Shown: positions 1-6,546, numbered from the stretch's first letter. The stretch: DNA of 8,735 nt from Fimbriimonadaceae bacterium (GCA_020849075.1 JADLGZ010000021.1:1-8735), one strand, 5' to 3'. Translations and numbers: made by a program. The notes: generated by a model from the letters alone, not told the origin.

Positions 1-2
1 AG

Positions 3-1136
3 ATTCGGTTGCAGGCTGAGATTGCCTTGCAAGAAGCGACCGTCGTCATCTTTTTGGTGGACTGCGTTCAGGGCCTCAGCATGGGCGACCATGACCTCGC
101 AGACCGGTTGCGGGGCATCAAGGTGCCAGTGCTGATCGTGGCGAACAAGGCCGACAACAAGGACCGAGCCGTACAAGCGAATGAGTTCTATGAGCTCGGA
201 CTAGGCGAGGTCTATGCCGTGAGTGGCCTGAATGGGGCTGGGGTCGCCGACCTGATGGACGAAATGGCCTCGCACCTACCCAAGGTAGAAGACCTTGAGG
301 AAGCACCAGAGGAGATCAAGCTGGCAATCATTGGTCGCCCGAATGTTGGCAAGAGCAGCATGGTCAATGCGTTCATGGGCGAGGTTCGCTCGATCGTGAG
401 CAACATTCCCGGCACGACTCGCGATGCGATTGATACGGTACTTGAGTACAAAGGCGAGACGTTTCGGCTTATTGACACGGCGGGTATTCGCCGTCGCGGG
501 AAGATTCAGGGCACGGTGGAGTACTACATGGCGTTGCGTAGCACTCGTGCGGTGGAACGTGCGGACTGTTCGCTCTTGGTGATTGCTGGTAACGAGGGCC
601 TGACGGATCAGGATAAGCGCGTGAGCAAAATTAGCCACGACATGGGCCGTGCGATGGTGATCGCGGTGAACAAGTGGGATTTGGTGGAGCCACCCAATGG
701 GAGGCCGCGCCAGAAGAGCGACGAGAAGAAAGCGCTAGAGAAGGTGATTCGGGATGAGCAACCTGAGATAAAGTACGCGCAGATTGCGTTTACTTCCGCC
801 CAAGAAGGCGCTGGACTTGAGCCGATTTTGGATGCGGTAAGGAATGCGGTTGAACAGTGGAGTTTCCGAATTGGTACAGGAGCCCTGAACAAGCTGATCC
901 AAGAAGCGGCCTTCTCTCGCCCCTACACGAGTAAGGGCCGGATTCTTAAGATCTACTACGCAACGCAGGTCAGCGCTCGCCCACCGACGTTCTTGCTCTT
1001 CTGCAATGATCCCGAACTGATGCATTTTAGCTACAAACGCTACCTGGAAAACCAGATTCGCAAGGCTTATCCTTTGCCAGGAACGCCAATTCGCATCTTT
1101 GTTCGAAGTAGCCATAAGGATCAAGAAGACGATTAG
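3..1136 (+). CDS. der: Ribosome-assembly GTPase Der (EngA), 5'-truncated by window edge
   Basis: Der is an essential tandem-G-domain GTPase that assists 50S subunit assembly in the cytoplasm. The frame is open to the left edge, so the true start and the first P-loop lie outside the window. Counting residues from the TTG at position 9, the visible part has the end of G domain 1 (NKAD at 46-49, SGLNGAG at 72-78) and an acidic linker (about 92-103). It then has a complete G domain 2: GRPNVGKS at 109-116, TTRD at 136-139, DTAGIRRR at 156-163 and NKWD at 221-224. The KH-like C-terminal domain follows (about 285-370). The double G domain plus KH tail is diagnostic of Der and excludes Era or other single-G-domain relatives. 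Translation ends at TAG 1134-1136. A 113-bp gap with a promoter-like sequence follows, so grpE is probably transcribed separately. Nothing looks abnormal apart from the edge truncation. Confidence 0.97.
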   Translation: MRLQAEIALQEATVVIFLVDCVQGLSMGDHDLADRLRGIKVPVLIVANKADNKDRAVQANEFYELGLGEVYAVSGLNGAGVADLMDEMASHLPKVEDLEEAPEEIKLAIIGRPNVGKSSMVNAFMGEVRSIVSNIPGTTRDAIDTVLEYKGETFRLIDTAGIRRRGKIQGTVEYYMALRSTRAVERADCSLLVIAGNEGLTDQDKRVSKISHDMGRAMVIAVNKWDLVEPPNGRPRQKSDEKKALEKVIRDEQPEIKYAQIAFTSAQEGAGLEPILDAVRNAVEQWSFRIGTGALNKLIQEAAFSRPYTSKGRILKIYYATQVSARPPTFLLFCNDPELMHFSYKRYLENQIRKAYPLPGTPIRIFVRSSHKDQEDD

Positions 1137-1214
1137 TTTAGAGCGCCGCTTTCTCGTGACGCCGCAAGTAGCTGTGTAATCTCCAGAACGTTATGGTCCC
1201 GGGGGTGCTTGAAC

Positions 1215-1242
1215 TTGAAAGGTACACTAAAACCACTATTTT
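1215..1242 (+). promoter_or_regulatory. Candidate grpE promoter (TTGAAA-16-TATTTT)
   Basis: TTGAAA (1215-1220) and TATTTT (1237-1242) are separated by 16 bp. The second box ends 7 nt before the ATG at 1250, so transcription would begin at or next to the start codon and give a leaderless grpE mRNA. There is no Shine-Dalgarno sequence in those 7 nt (cagaccc). The -35 box lies within a tandem CTTGAACTTGAA (1208-1219). An alternative -10 is TACACT (1223-1228), but it lacks a matching -35 box. This is a sequence-based prediction only. Confidence 0.4.
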
Positions 1243-1249
1243 CAGACCC

Positions 1250-1804
1250 ATGTTGAACTCAGAAGAGCCCCAATTGAATCACGAAGAGGAAGAGTTTGAA
1301 ACGCTTGCTGAACTCGAAGAAGAAGACGAACTCCCCATTGATGACCGCGACCAGTTGATTCGTGCGTTGACTGACGAGCGCGATCAGCTACGCGACCAAC
1401 TTTTGCGATCGGTAGCAGATTTGCAGACTTTCCGCCGCCGGGCATTGGCAGAGAAAGATGAAATCCGGAAGTATGGGATGCAGGACCTCGTGGAATTGCT
1501 CCTTCCTGTGCTGGACAATTTTGAGCGTACGGTCCGATCCCTAGAGTCGGGAGCCGACAGCGAGTCGGTCATGCAAGGAGTGGGCATGATTGAGAAGCAG
1601 CTACGGACTGTACTTGAAGGATCATCCGTACAACGAATTATTGCCGTTGGACAGCACTTTGATCCGAGTCTCCATGAAGCTGTTGAACTGGTGCCCTCCT
1701 CAGACATGGAACCAGGAACCATCGTAGAAGAACTGTCACCCGGCTATCGTATTCACGATCGGGTGATTAGGCCCGCTCGCGTCAAGGTCACGCAATCGAA
1801 GTGA
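1250..1804 (+). CDS. grpE: Nucleotide exchange factor GrpE
   Basis: GrpE is the cytoplasmic co-chaperone that releases ADP from DnaK. The 184-residue protein has an acidic, disordered N-terminus (about 1-32, many Glu/Asp) and a long helix with coiled-coil character (about 33-75, including RDQLRDQLLRSVADLQTFRRR). The C-terminal beta domain carries the family signature region: FDPSLHEAV at 137-145, then SPGYRIHDRVIRPARV at about 163-178. The length fits the family (about 170-200). An in-frame ATG at 1193 would add 19 residues before the usual acidic start. I prefer ATG 1250 because those residues (MVPGVLELERY...) are unlike GrpE and because a promoter-like pair ends 7 nt upstream of it. The stop overlaps the glmM start by 4 bp (GTGA), implying translational coupling. 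No dnaK or dnaJ lies next to it in the window. Confidence 0.96.
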   Translation: MLNSEEPQLNHEEEEFETLAELEEEDELPIDDRDQLIRALTDERDQLRDQLLRSVADLQTFRRRALAEKDEIRKYGMQDLVELLLPVLDNFERTVRSLESGADSESVMQGVGMIEKQLRTVLEGSSVQRIIAVGQHFDPSLHEAVELVPSSDMEPGTIVEELSPGYRIHDRVIRPARVKVTQSK

Positions 1805-3171
1805 TCAAGTTCGGTACCGACGGGGTGAGAGGAGTTGCTAACACCGCGCTCCGGCCCGAAGATGCTTTGGCCATTGGATATGCTGCTGGGCGCTTGGCGC
1901 ACGAGAAAGGCCAAGTGCCCCGTGTCGCGCTGGGAATGGACACCCGCCGCAGCGGTCCAATGTTGGCGGGTGCTCTGGCGGCTGGTTTCACGAGCGCCGG
2001 GGTTGAAGTAGTGGACCTAGGAGTCGTTCCAACTGGGGCCATTAGCTTCATCACCCGAACGTCCAACTTTGGGTTAGGTGCCGTGATTTCGGCGAGCCAT
2101 AACCCGGCAGAGGACAATGGGATCAAGTTGTTTGGCCATTCGGGGAAGAAGATCTCTGACGCGGACGAGACGAGAATCATCGAGTTGCTGGGCGTTCCTG
2201 GCGAGCGTGGAACCGGTGATCAGGTGGGCACGATCAAGCAGGAGCGCAATGACGTTGACCGATATTTGGAATGGCTCATATCGCTTGTGCCTGAGCATCT
2301 TGTCGGGGTGAAAGTTGCTATTGACGCTGCTCACGGAGCAGGATCTGAACTTGGTATCGAAGTCTTCCGGCGACTGGGCGCTGAGGTGCATGTTTGCGGT
2401 GCTTCGCCCGATGGGTTGAACATTAATCTTGCGTGTGGCGCGACCCACCCCTCAACTATTCAAGAACTGACGAAATCGGGAGGAGCTGTCATTGGCATCT
2501 CCTATGATGGCGATGCAGACCGCGCTGTCTTTAGTGACGCTCAGGGACGTTTGGTCAATGGTGATCGCACTATGGCTATTTGGGCGGCTCATTGGCGACA
2601 GCACGGTGGGTTTACTCCCGCCACAATCGTTGGTACGGTCATGAGTAATGGCGGATTCGAGGCCTATGCTAAAGGGCAGGGCATCCATCTTGAACGCACT
2701 GATGTTGGTGACAAGTATGTCTCTCGACGCATGGAAGAAGTCGGGGCAAAGATCGGTGGGGAACAATCCGGTCACATTATCTTTAGTGAACGTGGGCCAA
2801 CCGGCGATGGCCTGGTCACGGCACTTGAATTAGTGCGAGTCCTCAAGAGAGAAGGGCGCGACCTTGCCTCGTTCTATGACGAATTCGAGAACTATCCGCA
2901 GCTCTTAGTGAATGTCAAAGTAGCCACCAAAGAGGGCTGGAAAGAGAATGCGGCGATTCATTCAGCCATCGCAGCCTCTGAGTCGCAGTTGGCAGGCGGC
3001 AGGCTAAATGTTCGTGCAAGTGGAACTCAGCCGATCCTTCGTGTTATGGGAGAGCATCCGGATGTTGCTACTCGCGACGCGGCGGTTGACCATGTGGTGA
3101 AATCGCTGATCGGCGAATTGGGCGGTGATGTTTACTCCAGAACGGACCTCACGCACTCGCTCGGCGAGTAG
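1801..3171 (+). CDS. glmM: Phosphoglucosamine mutase GlmM
   Basis: GlmM converts glucosamine-6-phosphate to glucosamine-1-phosphate on the route to UDP-GlcNAc, which feeds both peptidoglycan and LPS. The 456-residue length is normal for the alpha-D-phosphohexomutase family. It begins FGTDGVRG. The active-site phosphoserine loop is ISASHNP (Ser99), the metal-binding loop is DGDADR (236-241), and the sugar-specificity loop is GGEQSGH (319-325). The C-terminal phosphate-binding loop is RASGTQP (405-411), where most relatives have SGTEP, so Glu is replaced by Gln. The start is GTG 1801, inside the GTGA overlap with the grpE stop. The conserved start of the family (about residue 4, FGTDG) fits this choice and leaves no room for a longer N-terminus. 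GEQSGH and the ISASHNP context favour GlmM over phosphomannomutase or phosphoglucomutase. A sequence-specific difference in function cannot be judged here. Confidence 0.96.
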   Translation: MIKFGTDGVRGVANTALRPEDALAIGYAAGRLAHEKGQVPRVALGMDTRRSGPMLAGALAAGFTSAGVEVVDLGVVPTGAISFITRTSNFGLGAVISASHNPAEDNGIKLFGHSGKKISDADETRIIELLGVPGERGTGDQVGTIKQERNDVDRYLEWLISLVPEHLVGVKVAIDAAHGAGSELGIEVFRRLGAEVHVCGASPDGLNINLACGATHPSTIQELTKSGGAVIGISYDGDADRAVFSDAQGRLVNGDRTMAIWAAHWRQHGGFTPATIVGTVMSNGGFEAYAKGQGIHLERTDVGDKYVSRRMEEVGAKIGGEQSGHIIFSERGPTGDGLVTALELVRVLKREGRDLASFYDEFENYPQLLVNVKVATKEGWKENAAIHSAIAASESQLAGGRLNVRASGTQPILRVMGEHPDVATRDAAVDHVVKSLIGELGGDVYSRTDLTHSLGE

Positions 3172-3199
3172 CATCGCCATCAATCGGTGGGGAGTCCGA

Positions 3200-3219
3200 T
3201 ACCGGCCGGGAAGCCGGTA
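3200..3219. repeat. Perfect 7-bp inverted repeat (possible operator or hairpin)
   Basis: TACCGGC (3200-3206), a 6-nt loop (cgggaa) and GCCGGTA (3213-3219) form a perfect inverted repeat in the 62-bp gap between glmM and the HD-GYP gene. It ends one base before the TACAAT box (3221-3226), so it occupies the region between the -35 and -10 positions. It could be a repressor or activator site. It could instead be a short terminator hairpin for glmM, but the following sequence (gtacaataaatg) is not a T-tract. Confidence 0.5.
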
Positions 3220-3220
3220 G

Positions 3221-3226
3221 TACAAT
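3221..3226 (+). promoter_or_regulatory. Candidate -10 box TACAAT of the HD-GYP/kdsB/mrp block
   Basis: TACAAT is one mismatch from the TATAAT consensus. It ends 7 nt before the ATG at 3234, with no Shine-Dalgarno sequence between, which suggests a leaderless transcript. There is no recognisable -35 box 16-18 bp upstream; the inverted repeat at 3200-3219 occupies that space, consistent with a promoter that depends on a regulator. Confidence 0.45.
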
Positions 3227-3233
3227 AAATGCG

Positions 3234-3830
3234 ATGGAAGTCGAGCCCCTATTGCTTGCCTCGCAAAACGATGCCATTCGAACATTGGTGCGTGCCTTGG
3301 ATATGCATGGACCGGGGGAGGCCGATCATGCGGATCGCGTTGCAACGTATGCGGTAGCTACAGGTGAAAGAATGGGCTTGTCTGATGACCAGCTTCTCAA
3401 ACTCCGCCGGGGGGCTGTCCTTCATGATGTTGGAAAGATCGCTATTGATTCGCATTTGCTCAGTAAACTTGGCGAATTGACCGATGAAGACTTCGCTGCC
3501 CTCAGGATGCACGCCGCAATGTGCGAAACCGTGTTGGGAGATCTGCCATGGTTGGACGATGTCGTGCCGATGATTCGACACCACCACGAACGATGGGATG
3601 GTGCGGGCTACCCCGATGGCCTTAGTGGGGAAGCCATTCCCTTAGGAGCGAGGGTCATTGGCGTTGCGGAGACCTATGACCACTTAGCTTTTGGCTCCAG
3701 TTACAAGGAGCCAATCGGGAGCGATCTTGCCATCCAAGTGCTCGTCGATGAGGCGGGTAAACAGTTTGATCCGGATGTGGTCAGTGCCTTCTTGCAGATT
3801 GAGCCCCTGATTCAGCCCCTAGGAACATGA
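3234..3830 (+). CDS. Stand-alone HD-GYP-type phosphohydrolase
   Basis: This is a 198-residue cytoplasmic protein that is almost entirely an HD-GYP domain, a family whose characterised members hydrolyse cyclic di-GMP or related nucleotides. Visible motifs are DHADRVA (His32), the HD pair in LHDVGK (His64-Asp65, Lys68), the later His93, HHHERWDGAGYP (116-127) and the region VAETYDHL (144-151). Most HD-GYP proteins have Asp in the motif VADxYDAL; here it is Glu146, and Ala is replaced by His150. This may alter the metal site. There is no receiver, GAF, PAS or transmembrane segment, so the input signal is unclear. Its TGA overlaps the ATG of kdsB (ATGA), so the two are probably translationally coupled, linking it to LPS precursor synthesis by position. 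Activity on c-di-GMP is inferred from the family. Confidence 0.88.
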   Translation: MEVEPLLLASQNDAIRTLVRALDMHGPGEADHADRVATYAVATGERMGLSDDQLLKLRRGAVLHDVGKIAIDSHLLSKLGELTDEDFAALRMHAAMCETVLGDLPWLDDVVPMIRHHHERWDGAGYPDGLSGEAIPLGARVIGVAETYDHLAFGSSYKEPIGSDLAIQVLVDEAGKQFDPDVVSAFLQIEPLIQPLGT

Positions 3831-4558
3831 CACGTTGCGTAATTGTAATTCCGGCCCGCATGGGCGCGACCAGGTTTCCTGGTAAGCCACTTGTAGACTT
3901 GCTTGGTAAGCCAATGGTGCAATGGGTTGTGGAGGCTGCCCACGCCAGCAAAGTAGCGGAACGAGTTATCGTCGCAACACCCGATCAGGAGATTATTGAT
4001 CGCGTGACAGCCTTCGGCGGGGAAGGCGTGTTGACTAGCCATGCTCATCAAACGGGTACGGATCGGATCGCAGAGGTCGCTGAACTGATCCAGTCAGAAA
4101 TCTATGTGAATGTTCAAGGCGATGAACCGCTGATTCGCGCTAGTAGCATTGCCGCTTGTGCTGGCCCACTGTTAAAGGACTCAAGCATTGAAATGGGTAG
4201 CGTGTACTCTCACTGTCCCGAAAATGAGTATGAAAACCCTGCTGTGGTTAAGGTCGTGACGGACGTGAAGGGGTTTGCCTTGTACTTTAGTCGCTACCCG
4301 ATACCATTTGAGCGGAATTCGAGGGTTGCGCCGGTGAAAAAGCACGTTGGGCTCTACGCATACCGCCGAGAAGCCCTGCAACAGTTCGCTCAGTGGCCAA
4401 TGGGCATTACTGAAACTGCTGAAAGTCTTGAGCAGCTGCGATTCATGGAGAACGGCGTCCGAATATTCATGACGGAGGCCGAAGGCACAGCCTTGGCTGT
4501 GGACACCCCAGAGCAGGCGGATGAGGTTCGCCAACTGCTGAGAAGTCGGGTACCTTGA
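3827..4558 (+). CDS. kdsB: 3-deoxy-manno-octulosonate cytidylyltransferase KdsB
   Basis: KdsB activates Kdo with CTP to give CMP-Kdo, the donor for the inner core of lipopolysaccharide; it is cytoplasmic. The 243-residue length matches the family (about 245-255). Motifs are IPARMGATRFPGKPL (8-22, nucleotide-binding loop; most relatives have Ser at the Ala14 position), HQTGTDR (74-80), NVQGDEP (95-101), FSRYPIPF (154-161), KHVGLYAYR (172-180), ESLEQLR and VDTPEQADEVR (225-235). The ATG at 3827 overlaps the previous stop, and AGGA at 3821-3824 may assist re-initiation. The end overlaps the mrp start by 4 bp (TTGA). Its presence argues for an outer membrane with Kdo-containing LPS. A related CMP-sugar synthetase is less likely because the KdsB-specific motifs are complete. 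Confidence 0.95.
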   Translation: MTRCVIVIPARMGATRFPGKPLVDLLGKPMVQWVVEAAHASKVAERVIVATPDQEIIDRVTAFGGEGVLTSHAHQTGTDRIAEVAELIQSEIYVNVQGDEPLIRASSIAACAGPLLKDSSIEMGSVYSHCPENEYENPAVVKVVTDVKGFALYFSRYPIPFERNSRVAPVKKHVGLYAYRREALQQFAQWPMGITETAESLEQLRFMENGVRIFMTEAEGTALAVDTPEQADEVRQLLRSRVP

Positions 4559-5640
4559 GGTACGTGGCTACCGAATCCCAAGTACTCGATGCTCTTCGTG
4601 CTGTACAAGACCCAGATTTACACCAAGACATTGTCAAACTGGGCTTCATAAAGGACATCCATATTGAGGGTGGATCCGTCAAATTTAAGGTTGAACTGAC
4701 AACGCCTGCATGTCCTGTAAAGGACCTTCTGAAGGAACAGTGCGAGGAGGTTGTGCTCGCTCTCGACGGGGTTGAAACCGTTGAGGTCGAGATGACGGCG
4801 AAGGTTCGATCGAGAGAGTCTGATCAGGAAGACCTACTACCGGGTGTTAAGCAGATCATTGCGATAGCCAGTGGGAAGGGGGGGGTTGGAAAGAGCACGG
4901 TCGCCACTAACTTGGCGGTTGCCTTGGCGCAAGCGGGAGCGCGGGTTGGCCTACTTGATGCTGACGTTTATGGGCCATCCATTCCTCTCATCTTGGGATG
5001 TCAAAATGAGCAGCCATTCACCCGAGGCAAGAAGATCGTCCCAATTGAGCGGCATGGCATTCAGCTCATGTCCATTGGGTTTCTCCTTGAAGAAGGGCAA
5101 GCTGTTTTGTGGCGCGGACCGATGGTGGCTGGCACAGTCAAGCAATTGCTTCAAGATGTGGACTGGGGCGAATTGGATTACCTCCTCGTGGACCTTCCTC
5201 CAGGAACGGGGGATGCTCCCATGAGCCTAGCTCAATTGGTACCGCTCACGGGAGTCGTCATTGTAACGACACCGCAAACAGTAGCGGCTCATATCGCAGG
5301 TAAAGCGGCACAGTTGTTTGTAAGAATGAACTCGCCGTTGATCGGTGTGATCGAGAATATGGCGGTCTTCGTTTCGCCTGATTCTGGAAAGGAGTACCGG
5401 CTCTTTAGTGGCATGTCGGGCGAAGAGCTAGCAAGCCAGTTGAAGGTGCCCTTCCTAGGGAGCATTCCGCTCGATCCTCTGGTGGGCGAAACTGGTGAAC
5501 CAAGCGTAATTGCGCACCCTGATACGGCCCAATCTCGGGCCTTCTTGCAGATTAGCAAGGATCTCGCCGCCCAGGGCAGCATTCTCGCGATGGCACGACA
5601 GCAGCCAGAATCTCAAACTCCCAAGTTTACGCCAGCGTAA
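4555..5640 (+). CDS. mrp: Mrp/ApbC-family P-loop ATPase with N-terminal MIP18 (DUF59) domain, CxxC lost
   Basis: Mrp/ApbC/Nbp35 proteins are cytoplasmic P-loop ATPases that carry and deliver Fe-S clusters. Residues about 5-85 form the MIP18/DUF59 domain, with the TTPACP motif at 49-54 (Cys53). Residues about 99-345 form the ATPase: deviant Walker A GKGGVGKST (107-115), LLDADVYGPS (133-142), WRGPM and DLPPGTGD (213-220). Where family members often have ENMSxFxCPxCG, this protein has ENMAVFVSPDSG, with Ser at both cysteine positions (274 and 277). The codons (TCG, TCT) make a simple sequencing error unlikely at both. This suggests it does not hold a cluster in the usual way; other Mrp lineages also lack CxxC. 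The start is TTG 4555 in the TTGA overlap with kdsB; GTG 4564 is an alternative. Walker A is encoded across a run of eight G (4878-4885). Confidence 0.94.
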   Translation: MRYVATESQVLDALRAVQDPDLHQDIVKLGFIKDIHIEGGSVKFKVELTTPACPVKDLLKEQCEEVVLALDGVETVEVEMTAKVRSRESDQEDLLPGVKQIIAIASGKGGVGKSTVATNLAVALAQAGARVGLLDADVYGPSIPLILGCQNEQPFTRGKKIVPIERHGIQLMSIGFLLEEGQAVLWRGPMVAGTVKQLLQDVDWGELDYLLVDLPPGTGDAPMSLAQLVPLTGVVIVTTPQTVAAHIAGKAAQLFVRMNSPLIGVIENMAVFVSPDSGKEYRLFSGMSGEELASQLKVPFLGSIPLDPLVGETGEPSVIAHPDTAQSRAFLQISKDLAAQGSILAMARQQPESQTPKFTPA

Positions 5641-5646
5641 GCGCTG
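5633..5646 (+). terminator. Weak hairpin across the mrp stop codon
   Basis: CAGCG (5633-5637), loop taag and CGCTG (5642-5646) form a 5-bp stem with a tetraloop that includes the TAA stop of mrp. It could help end the operon transcript, but the stem is short and no T-run follows, so the call is tentative. In the rest of the 140-bp gap up to 5780 I see only a weak 5-bp inverted repeat and no confident promoter. Confidence 0.2.
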
Positions 5647-5767
5647 CTAGATTTACTGGTTTACATCACTCCGTTGAGCTTGAAAATCGGAGAGTCCCTT
5701 CTTGGTTGTACTTTCACTCCTCCCGTTGCTCTAAACTCATAGCATCTGGGTTGATTGCAGCGCAGAT

Positions 5768-5771
5768 GAGG
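5768..5771 (+). promoter_or_regulatory. Shine-Dalgarno GAGG that decides the PEP-CTERM start
   Basis: GAGG lies 9 nt before the ATG at 5781. It supports that start over in-frame ATGs at 5706 and 5766, and it contrasts with the apparently leaderless genes elsewhere in the window. Confidence 0.5.
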
Positions 5772-5780
5772 ATTGAATGT

Positions 5781-6455
5781 ATGAATAAGTTGGCATCAGT
5801 GGCAGTTCTTGCCACACTTGGCGGGTTAGCAAATGCTCAGACCCTGCTTTTTTACTCGAACTTTAACGATACTTCCAGCGCGGCAGCGCACTTGACGGCA
5901 AGTACCAATCTTGTCGGTGGGGCGTATACGGTATCCGGTGCGACACCCGCAGGAACGTTGACCTCGCCGACCGATGGAACCTACGGATCGTTTGCCGGAA
6001 CGACACTCAACGCCCGAGGCGGTGCCGTGGCTGGAGGGTCCTTTGTCGTCGTGGGCAGCTCTGCAAATGGCGCAACGCTTACACTCCAGTTTAACTCCAC
6101 GGGATGGCAGAATCTCGTCCTTATGGGAGCCATGCGAAACACAGGGACTGGATTCAATGATATTGACATTGACCTAAGCACTGACGGCGGTAGCTCCTGG
6201 AGTTCTGTGATCAACAATGTGGCCCCGCTCGGCACCAGCTATGCACTGAACGTCAATACTGGGCTTGGCGCTGGAGCTACGAATCAGAGCGACGTTCGAG
6301 TACGTTGGACCTTCAACGGCGCAACAAATGCAAGTGGAAACATGAGGCTGGATAACGTGACCATTGAAGGTGACGAACTGGTTCCCGAGCCTGCTTCAAT
6401 GACCGTGCTTGGCCTTGGTCTTGTGGCTGCCCTGCGACGAAAGCAAAAGAAGTAA
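5781..6455 (+). CDS. Exported PEP-CTERM anchored surface protein
   Basis: This 224-residue protein is predicted to be exported and handled by an exosortase-type system. From ATG 5781 it has a classic signal peptide (MNKLASVAVLATLGGLANA, probable cleavage after ANA before Gln20). An earlier in-frame ATG at 5706 would bury the signal peptide and is rejected. The body (about 22-198) is rich in Gly, Thr, Ser and Asn with alternating hydrophobic residues (LTLQF, LVLMG, VRVRWTF, LDNVTIEG), typical of a beta-sandwich or jelly-roll. I do not recognise a catalytic motif. The C-terminus has the PEP motif (202-204), a short hydrophobic stretch MTVLGLGLVAAL and a basic end RRKQKK. This is the PEP-CTERM architecture, with a shorter membrane segment than many. 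It stands alone, with gaps of 140 bp before and 91 bp after its coding region. No exosortase gene is present in the window. Confidence 0.85.
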   Translation: MNKLASVAVLATLGGLANAQTLLFYSNFNDTSSAAAHLTASTNLVGGAYTVSGATPAGTLTSPTDGTYGSFAGTTLNARGGAVAGGSFVVVGSSANGATLTLQFNSTGWQNLVLMGAMRNTGTGFNDIDIDLSTDGGSSWSSVINNVAPLGTSYALNVNTGLGAGATNQSDVRVRWTFNGATNASGNMRLDNVTIEGDELVPEPASMTVLGLGLVAALRRKQKK

Positions 6456-6474
6456 GGGCATCTCGCGCCGCTTT

Positions 6475-6515
6475 GGGGCCGTCTGAATGTTTATGAAAGG
6501 TGGCCCCGTAATTTT
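6475..6515 (+). terminator. Candidate terminator hairpin GGGGCC/GGCCCC
   Basis: GGGGCC (6475-6480) and GGCCCC (6502-6507) can pair over a 21-nt loop and are followed by gtaatttt (6508-6515), a partial T-tract. The position 20 bp after the PEP-CTERM stop codon suits a transcription terminator. The long loop and the interrupted T-tract lower confidence. Confidence 0.4.
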
Positions 6516-6531
6516 GGCTCAATGTTGGCGG

Positions 6532-6537
6532 TATCCT
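6532..6537 (+). promoter_or_regulatory. Candidate -10 box TATCCT before the pilus-N-like gene
   Basis: TATCCT is preceded by GG and ends 9 nt before the ATG at 6547, just downstream of the hairpin at 6475-6507. No Shine-Dalgarno and no clear -35 box is visible. It fits the TAnnnT pattern seen at other starts in this window. Confidence 0.3.
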
Positions 6538-6546
6538 GATTGGGCG

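Noticed and set aside
118..638. Open frames antisense to der and to other housekeeping genes
   Set aside because: They overlap conserved coding sequence, their translations are Arg/Ser/Pro-rich with no domain-like pattern, and they match the expected shadow of GC-biased codons.
1193..1249. Longer GrpE start at ATG 1193
   Set aside because: It adds 19 residues (MVPGVLELERY...) unlike the usual acidic GrpE start and would read through the promoter-like sequence just before ATG 1250.
1137..1249. CIRCE/HrcA operator before grpE
   Set aside because: No TTAGCACTC-N9-GAGTGCTAA dyad is present in the gap.
5669..5692. Terminator from CTCCG/CGGAG after mrp
   Set aside because: The stem is only 5 bp with a 14-nt loop and no T-tract; likely chance.
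5706..5780. Longer PEP-CTERM protein start at ATG 5706
   Set aside because: It would bury a clear signal peptide behind 25 extra residues; ATG 5781 has GAGG at a suitable distance.
6487..6546. Upstream ATGs (6487, 6493) for the secreted pilus-N-like protein
   Set aside because: They lie in the loop of the candidate terminator and place extra residues before an ordinary signal peptide beginning MRIRSLF.
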